From the NCBI GenBank assembly GCA_949742895.1, contig CATJRT010000252.1:1-9489 (forward strand): a stretch of 9,489 nt of DNA. Reading direction: 5' to 3'. Shown here in pieces: positions 5,104 through 9,489 of this stretch. The position numbers and the translations under genes are program-made. Source of the stretch: an uncultured Eubacteriales bacterium (lineage in GTDB: Bacteria > Bacillota_A > Clostridia > Oscillospirales > Oscillospiraceae). Position 1 is the stretch's first letter. Each line of letters begins with the position of its first letter. The notes beneath the pieces are model-generated. The model did no database searches. It saw only the letters and a program-made list of their open reading frames with translations, and was not told where the DNA came from.

Positions 5104-6527
5104 AAACCATGTATGGGCGGCAGTTTGCCACCATGGTAAGTATGGTGCTACTGTCCTTCCTGATGCTGGGGGCGTCCTTTGCCACCCTGAGCTACCAGTA
5201 CACCATCCGGGAAAAGAAGGACACCCTGGAGCGCAACGCCAGGTATATCGCCCAGTTCACCTCTGACTCCATCCAGTCCCCCATGGGAGGCGGCAGCTTT
5301 GTGTGGCAGACCGCCGCCTTTCAGAATTACCTCAGCTCAGTGGCTCGTGTGTCCGACTCCCACATTATGGTGACTACTCCCGAGGGCGTCATCGTCTACG
5401 CCACCTCTGGCGAAAGTGAACTGACCGGTATGCAGTACGCCTCCCTGCCCCAGCCCCTGGTAGATCAGATCATGGAGGACTCCTATGTAGGCATGACCTC
5501 TCTCAACGGACTGTATACCGAAGCCAGGTATCTGGTTGGGCTGCCTATCACCTACAACGGCGGCTTGCAGGGGCTGGTGCTGGTGTCCTGCGCCGCGTCC
5601 AACATCAGCGGGATGTGGCAGGACCTGTCCGCCATTCTGCTGGTCACTGCTGCCGCCGTCATCCTCATTGCCGCCATTATCTGCTCCGTGACCAGTATGC
5701 ACCAATCCAAGCCCATGAAGGAGATCGCCGCCGCCGCACGGCAGTTTGGCCTGGGCCAGCTTGACGTGCGGGTGGACGTGGGTGCGCGCCGGGACGAGGT
5801 GGGCGAGCTGGCGGACGCCTTCAACGCCATGGCAGACTCCCTGTCCAAAAGCGAACAGCGGCGTAGCGAATTCATTGCCAACGTGTCCCACGAGCTGAAA
5901 ACCCCCATGACCACCATCGCGGGCTTTGCCGACGGCATTCTGGACGGCACCATTCCTCCGGAGCAGGAACGCCGCTATCTGGAAATCATCTCCTCTGAAA
6001 CCCGGCGGCTGTCCCGGCTGGTGCGGTCCATGCTGGACCTGTCCCGGCTCCAGTCGGACGAACGGGCTGCCCAGCAGCAGTTCGATGTAAGCGAGACCCT
6101 GCTGCGCACCCTGGTCACTCTGGAGCGCAAGGTAAACGCCAAACATCTGGAGGTGGACGCCAAGCTGCCCGACGATCCAGTGCCCGTCTGGGGCGACCAA
6201 GACGCCATTACCCAGGTGTGCTACAACCTGCTGGACAACGCCATCAAGTTCTCCAGGGAGGGGAGTACGCTGGGGGTAGAGGTGTCCGTCAAGGGCACAA
6301 AGGCCACCATCTCCATCAGCAACGAGGGCGAAACCATCCCGCCCGGAGAGCTGAGCCTGGTCTTTGACCGGTTCCATAAGACCGACCACTCCCGCAGCGA
6401 GGACCGGGACGGAGTGGGGCTTGGGCTGTATATCGTCAAGACCATCCTCAACAGCCACAAGGAAAACATTTCATGTACCAGCGAGGACGGCGTGACCAGG
6501 TTCGTATTCACACTGACAAGGGCATAA
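5100..6527 (+). CDS. Membrane sensor histidine kinase, partner of the preceding regulator
   Basis: The 475-residue kinase has two membrane segments (about 12-32 and 177-198) flanking an extracytoplasmic domain of about 140 residues. A HAMP linker (about 202-254) and the dimerisation/phosphoacceptor helix follow, with H264 in NVSHELKTPM. The ATPase domain has the N-box NLLDNAIKF (376-384), SNEGETIPP (407-415, with Asn in place of the first Asp of the usual DxGxG motif, a common variant), the F-box VFDRFHK (421-427) and the G2 box GVGLGL (438-443). The extracellular domain has the length of a single PAS/Cache-like sensor, but the signal is not identifiable. The start overlaps the regulator stop by four bases; GAGG lies ten bases upstream, and ATG 5109 is a possible alternative. 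htrA follows after 52 bases, suggesting one transcript. Confidence 0.95.
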   Translation: MKTMYGRQFATMVSMVLLSFLMLGASFATLSYQYTIREKKDTLERNARYIAQFTSDSIQSPMGGGSFVWQTAAFQNYLSSVARVSDSHIMVTTPEGVIVYATSGESELTGMQYASLPQPLVDQIMEDSYVGMTSLNGLYTEARYLVGLPITYNGGLQGLVLVSCAASNISGMWQDLSAILLVTAAAVILIAAIICSVTSMHQSKPMKEIAAAARQFGLGQLDVRVDVGARRDEVGELADAFNAMADSLSKSEQRRSEFIANVSHELKTPMTTIAGFADGILDGTIPPEQERRYLEIISSETRRLSRLVRSMLDLSRLQSDERAAQQQFDVSETLLRTLVTLERKVNAKHLEVDAKLPDDPVPVWGDQDAITQVCYNLLDNAIKFSREGSTLGVEVSVKGTKATISISNEGETIPPGELSLVFDRFHKTDHSRSEDRDGVGLGLYIVKTILNSHKENISCTSEDGVTRFVFTLTRA

Positions 6528-6563
6528 TATCCCCCTGCCGGAAGCAGATTTGTGTATTGATTT

Positions 6564-6568
6564 GGAGG
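6564..6568 (+). promoter_or_regulatory. Ribosome binding site deciding the htrA start
   Basis: GGAGG lies 11 bases before ATG 6580. The spacing is slightly long, but the in-frame TTG at 6550 has no Shine-Dalgarno, so ATG 6580 is preferred. Confidence 0.65.
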
Positions 6569-6579
6569 TTCGATCCCAT

Positions 6580-7866
6580 ATGGACAATTATCTTTCCCAC
6601 CGCTGGCCCAAGGGCGCAGGCGTACAGCCCCCGCCGGTGCCCGCTCCCGGCCAATACCGCCCGCCTGCTCCCAAGGGCAAGCGCCACTGGCGCAAAACGC
6701 TGGTGGTCGTCGTGTGCGTGGTGCTGTCGCTGGGCCTGCTGTGCGGCGTCAGCTTCTGGAGCGTCAACAGCCTGTCCGCTTATCTGGACAGCGTGGACCC
6801 TCCCAGCCGCTTTGACGACTTCCACGACTTTCCTGCCTTCCCCAGCTTTTCCATCTCCCACTCCTCCGATTGGACCCCGGACGACCTGCCTTGGGACGAA
6901 CCCGCCCCATCGGTGCAGCTTTCCCTGGCCGGCCGGGAGGAAGAGGCGCTGTCCGCCCCCGACATCTATGAGCGCATCCTGCCCAGCATTGTATACATCA
7001 ATGTAAGGACAGCGGAGGGTGGGGCGTCTGGCGCCGGCGTGATCGTCACCCAGTCCGGCTACGTTCTTACCAACTACCATGTCATTGAGGAGAGCACCCG
7101 GATTGAGATTACCCTCCTTGCCGACCAGAGCCGCACTTATAACGCCAAGGTCATAGGCTTCGACGAAGAGTTTGACATTGCCGTGCTGAAATTTACCGCC
7201 TTTGGTCTGATTCCCGCCCCTCTGGGGGATTCGGACGCTCTACAGGTGGGTGAAACCGTGTACGCTGTGGGCAATCCCATGGGCTTCTATGGCACCATGA
7301 CCGACGGCATTGTCTCCGCCCTGAACCGGGACAGCGAGGTGGACGACAGCGGCATGGGCTACATCCAGATTTCCGTCCCCATCAACCCCGGCAACTCCGG
7401 CGGCGCACTTATCAACGACCGGGGGCAGGTGGTGGGCATCACCGCCGCCAAAATTACCGGCCTGGTCATGGGCGAGGACAGCTACAGTGTGGAGGACGCC
7501 GCCGTCATCGAGGCCATTGGGCTGGCCCTGCCCACCTCCGACCTGCTCCCCTTTATCAACCACATTCTGGCCACCGGTGAGAGCTTCCGTCCCTCTATCG
7601 GCATCAAATGCGTCGCCACCCGGCAGTACGGCCAGACCGGCATCCTTGTGCGCGAGGTAAACGACGGCGTTCCCGCCCAGAAGGCAGGGCTGGTGGAAGG
7701 GGACTTCATCATCCAGGCGAACGGGCAGCCTGTATCCGACCTGATCGACCTGCGCCGGGTGCTGTACCGCACAGGAGTGGGCGGCGAGGTGACCTGCACC
7801 GTCCTGCGCAACGGCGAAGAACTGGAGCTCAGCTTCACCCTCATCGACAGTCCTCCGGAGGAATAA
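6580..7866 (+). CDS. htrA: HtrA/DegP-like membrane-anchored serine protease (S1C) with one PDZ domain
   Basis: The protein degrades or refolds damaged proteins at the outer face of the membrane. It has 428 residues: a proline-rich cytoplasmic tail (about 16-32), a basic stretch, one membrane anchor (about 40-60), an acidic/aromatic linker (about 66-125), then a trypsin-like domain. The catalytic triad is visible: H167 in NYHVIE, D199 in FDIAVLKF and S273 in GNSGGA. A single PDZ domain covers about 335-423 (from SIGIK, including GILVREV and AGLVEGDFII). This is the usual Gram-positive HtrA layout. It lies 52 bases after the histidine kinase with no terminator between, so it is probably co-transcribed and may be a target of that system, as htrA is of CssRS in Bacillus (analogy only). 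A 12-bp hairpin follows six bases after the stop codon. Confidence 0.95.
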   Translation: MDNYLSHRWPKGAGVQPPPVPAPGQYRPPAPKGKRHWRKTLVVVVCVVLSLGLLCGVSFWSVNSLSAYLDSVDPPSRFDDFHDFPAFPSFSISHSSDWTPDDLPWDEPAPSVQLSLAGREEEALSAPDIYERILPSIVYINVRTAEGGASGAGVIVTQSGYVLTNYHVIEESTRIEITLLADQSRTYNAKVIGFDEEFDIAVLKFTAFGLIPAPLGDSDALQVGETVYAVGNPMGFYGTMTDGIVSALNRDSEVDDSGMGYIQISVPINPGNSGGALINDRGQVVGITAAKITGLVMGEDSYSVEDAAVIEAIGLALPTSDLLPFINHILATGESFRPSIGIKCVATRQYGQTGILVREVNDGVPAQKAGLVEGDFIIQANGQPVSDLIDLRRVLYRTGVGGEVTCTVLRNGEELELSFTLIDSPPEE

Positions 7867-7871
7867 AAACG

Positions 7872-7899
7872 AACCCCCGCTCCGAAAGGGGCGGGGGTT
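7872..7899 (+). terminator. GAAA-tetraloop hairpin between htrA and birA, weak as a plus-strand terminator
   Basis: Bases 7872-7883 pair with 7888-7899 in a 12-bp GC-rich stem (one G-T pair) capped by a GAAA loop of the stable GNRA type. On the plus strand the stem is followed by GCAGAAAG, with a T-rich patch (7912-7918) only 12 bases later, so termination is probably incomplete. On the minus strand it is followed by CGTTTTTATT, a much better U-tract, yet no minus-strand gene is seen to its right. The hairpin ends five bases before the birA ribosome binding site. Confidence 0.6.
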
Positions 7900-7904
7900 G
7901 CAGA

Positions 7905-7911
7905 AAGAAGG
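7905..7911 (+). promoter_or_regulatory. Ribosome binding site deciding the birA start
   Basis: AAGAAGG ends seven bases before ATG 7919. The in-frame TTG at 7898 lies inside the hairpin stem and has no ribosome binding site, so it is not used. Confidence 0.75.
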
Positions 7912-7918
7912 TTTTATT

Positions 7919-8893
7919 ATGGAGCGCGATCAAGTCGCGGCCCTGCTGGCCCAGGCGGACGGCTCCATCTCCGGCGAGGAGATGAGCCGCGTGCTGGGCG
8001 TCACCCGTGCAGCGGTGTGGAAGGAGATCGAGGCCCTGCGCAAGCAGGGCTGGCCCATCCGGTCCTCCACCCGGACGGGCTACCGGCTGGAGGGTGCGCC
8101 CCCCTTCCTATCCTCCCCCTACATCTCCGCCCTGCTTCCAGAGGACAGCCTATTCCGGGGCAAGGTGCTGGTGGAGCCGCTGGTGGACTCCACCAACACC
8201 CGATTGAAGGCAATGGCCGCCGCAGGCGCACCCACCGGTGCCGCCCTGCTGGCTGAGGAACAAAGTGCCGGGCGGGGCACCCATGGGCGGTCCTTCCAGT
8301 CCCCCAGGGGGGACGGACTGTACCTGTCCGTGCTGCTGCGGCCCTCCTCCTCCCTTACCGACCTGCTCACCCTCACAGGCTGGGTGGCGGTTGCGGTACA
8401 GAACGGCATATACGACGCCTGCGGCGCACCCGCCCAAATCAAATGGCTCAACGACATCTACCTCAGCGGAAAAAAGCTGTGCGGCATCCTTACCGAGCTG
8501 TCCTTCGTGGGGGAAAGCTATGAGCCGGACTACGTGGTGGTGGGCATGGGGGTCAATATGAACCAGACCTATGAAACCTTCCGGGCCGCAGGGTTGGAGG
8601 ACATTGCCTCCTCCCTGGCAGGAGAGGGCTATCCAGTGGAGCGCAACCGCCTCGCGGTGTGCCTGCTCTGTGCCCTGGACCGCATGGTCCGGGACTTCCC
8701 GGAGCAGCGGGCGGACTGGCTTGCCCAATACCATCAAAGCTGTATCACCGTAGGGCGGAGGGTAAGCTTCGAGTGGGACGGCCAGGAGCTGACTGGTACC
8801 GCTTCCGCTGTCAGCGACCGGTTCGCCCTAATCATCCAAGGGGACGACGGCAACGCGTATACAGTGACCTCCGGCACAGTGCGGATGCTGTAA
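7919..8893 (+). CDS. birA: Bifunctional biotin--[biotin carboxyl carrier protein] ligase / biotin operon repressor BirA
   Basis: BirA activates biotin with ATP and attaches it to carboxylases; members with a DNA-binding head also repress biotin genes. The 324-residue protein has an N-terminal winged helix (about 1-60, with SGEEMSRVLGVTRAAVWKEI), a catalytic domain and a C-terminal SH3-like cap (about 278-324, with GTASAVSDRFALII). Ligase motifs are clear: VDSTN (89-93), AEEQSAGRGTHGR (112-124, containing the biotinyl-AMP loop as GRGTHGR), GLYLSVLLRP, IKWLNDIY (174-181), then KKLCGILTE (185-193) with K186 at the position of the E. coli catalytic lysine, and VVGMGVNMN. The HTH head makes the class II (repressor) type likely, but no biotin genes or operator are in the window. 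The hairpin upstream may limit read-through from htrA. Confidence 0.96.
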   Translation: MERDQVAALLAQADGSISGEEMSRVLGVTRAAVWKEIEALRKQGWPIRSSTRTGYRLEGAPPFLSSPYISALLPEDSLFRGKVLVEPLVDSTNTRLKAMAAAGAPTGAALLAEEQSAGRGTHGRSFQSPRGDGLYLSVLLRPSSSLTDLLTLTGWVAVAVQNGIYDACGAPAQIKWLNDIYLSGKKLCGILTELSFVGESYEPDYVVVGMGVNMNQTYETFRAAGLEDIASSLAGEGYPVERNRLAVCLLCALDRMVRDFPEQRADWLAQYHQSCITVGRRVSFEWDGQELTGTASAVSDRFALIIQGDDGNAYTVTSGTVRML

Positions 8894-8931
8894 AGAAAAC
8901 GTTCCGTAATAGAAAGGGATAAATTGCCGCA

Positions 8932-9489
8932 ATGTTTACGTTTATCATCTGTTTTATGGCCGGCATCGGCGCGGGCCTGGGCACCGGCTTCGCCGGGATG
9001 AGCGCCGCCGCCGTCATCAGCCCCATGCTCATCACCTTCTTGCACATGGAGCCCTACGAAGCGGTGGGCGTTGCCCTGGCCAGCGACGTGTTGGCCAGCG
9101 CCGTGTCCGCCTACACCTACGGCAAAAACAAAAACCTGGACGTGAAAAACGGCATGGTGATGATGGCTGCGGTGCTGGTGTTCACCCTGGTGGGGAGCTG
9201 GGTATCCAGTCTGGTTCCGTCCACTACAATGGGCAGCTTTTCTGTGTTCATGACCCTGTTGCTGGGCATCAAGTTTATCGTTAAGCCGGTGATGACCACC
9301 AAGGAGGCCATGTCCGGAGTGTCCGCCAAAAAGCGGGGAGTGCAGTCCATCGCCTGCGGTACGCTGGTGGGCTTCATCTGCGGCTTCGTGGGGGCCGGGG
9401 GCGGCATGATGATGCTACTCATCCTCACCTCCGTCCTGGGCTACGAGCTGAAGACCGCCGTGGGCACCAGCGTGTTCATCATGGCCTTC
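8932..9489 (+). CDS. TauE/SafE-family permease (partial, runs off the right edge)
   Basis: The first 186 residues of a polytopic membrane protein are present. The two-fold repeat typical of TauE/SafE (also called DUF81) is visible. The first half opens with GIGAGLGTGFAGMSAAAVISP (about residues 11-31) and the second half carries GFVGAGGGMMMLLILTSVLGY (about 147-167), each a Gly-rich helix start. Between them are several hydrophobic segments (about 76-93 and 102-117) and a charged loop. Members export sulfite, sulfoacetate or other organic anions, or are of unknown substrate; nothing here fixes the substrate. The ATG at 8932 is 38 bases after birA; GAAAGGGA is upstream but rather far (13 bases from GGG), so initiation may be weak. 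The frame is open to the last base. Confidence 0.88.
   Translation, partial: MFTFIICFMAGIGAGLGTGFAGMSAAAVISPMLITFLHMEPYEAVGVALASDVLASAVSAYTYGKNKNLDVKNGMVMMAAVLVFTLVGSWVSSLVPSTTMGSFSVFMTLLLGIKFIVKPVMTTKEAMSGVSAKKRGVQSIACGTLVGFICGFVGAGGGMMMLLILTSVLGYELKTAVGTSVFIMAF

Noticed and set aside
5337..6458. Long minus-strand frame opposite the histidine kinase (373 codons)
   Set aside because: Gly/His/Val-rich composition typical of the antisense frame of GC-rich genes; the kinase motifs on the plus strand are complete.

Overview
The window reads as an ordinary chromosomal stretch of a GC-rich, low-branching Firmicute, most likely a gut member of the Oscillospiraceae (Flavonifractor / Lawsonibacter / Intestinimonas-like). 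This is inferred from several features: the GC-rich codon choice, Firmicute-style Shine-Dalgarno sites, the mltG–peptidase U32 pairing, the OmpR/PhoR-type two-component pair next to a single-pass HtrA, and a tiny very-high-cysteine protein of a type annotated in such genomes. The species cannot be fixed from the sequence alone.

Layout. Bases 1-35 look like the last ten codons of an upstream plus-strand gene. Bases 36-301 hold no convincing gene. They contain a strong GC hairpin whose U-tract faces the minus strand, and a long nested imperfect palindrome. Bases 302-520 (minus) encode a 72-residue protein that is 31% cysteine, with its own good ribosome binding site. Bases 521-778 are a divergent intergenic region holding two diverged copies of a 72-bp hairpin-rich tandem repeat and a further hairpin just before the mltG ribosome binding site. 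From 779 to the right edge every gene is on the plus strand and tightly packed: mltG (peptidoglycan lytic transglycosylase), a U32 peptidase-family protein (probably tRNA hydroxylation or a related RNA-modification role), a short intergenic region with a possible promoter, a CDF cation transporter with a doubled C-terminal domain, an OmpR-family response regulator, its histidine kinase (4-nt overlap), an HtrA/DegP-like membrane-anchored serine protease, a hairpin, birA (bifunctional biotin ligase/repressor) and the first 186 codons of a TauE/SafE-family permease that runs off the edge.

How they work together. MltG and HtrA act at the outer face of the membrane on peptidoglycan and misfolded protein. 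The regulator-kinase-protease order resembles the CssRS/HtrA envelope-stress logic of Bacillus, so the kinase may sense envelope stress and control htrA; this is inference. BirA, the CDF pump and the TauE-like permease are housekeeping or transport genes that may share read-through transcription.

The least explained part is 1-778: the cysteine-rich mini-protein, its internal 18/36-bp repeats, the structured 236-nt stretch downstream of it, and the tandem 72-bp repeat upstream. No clear new defence or mobile system is visible.
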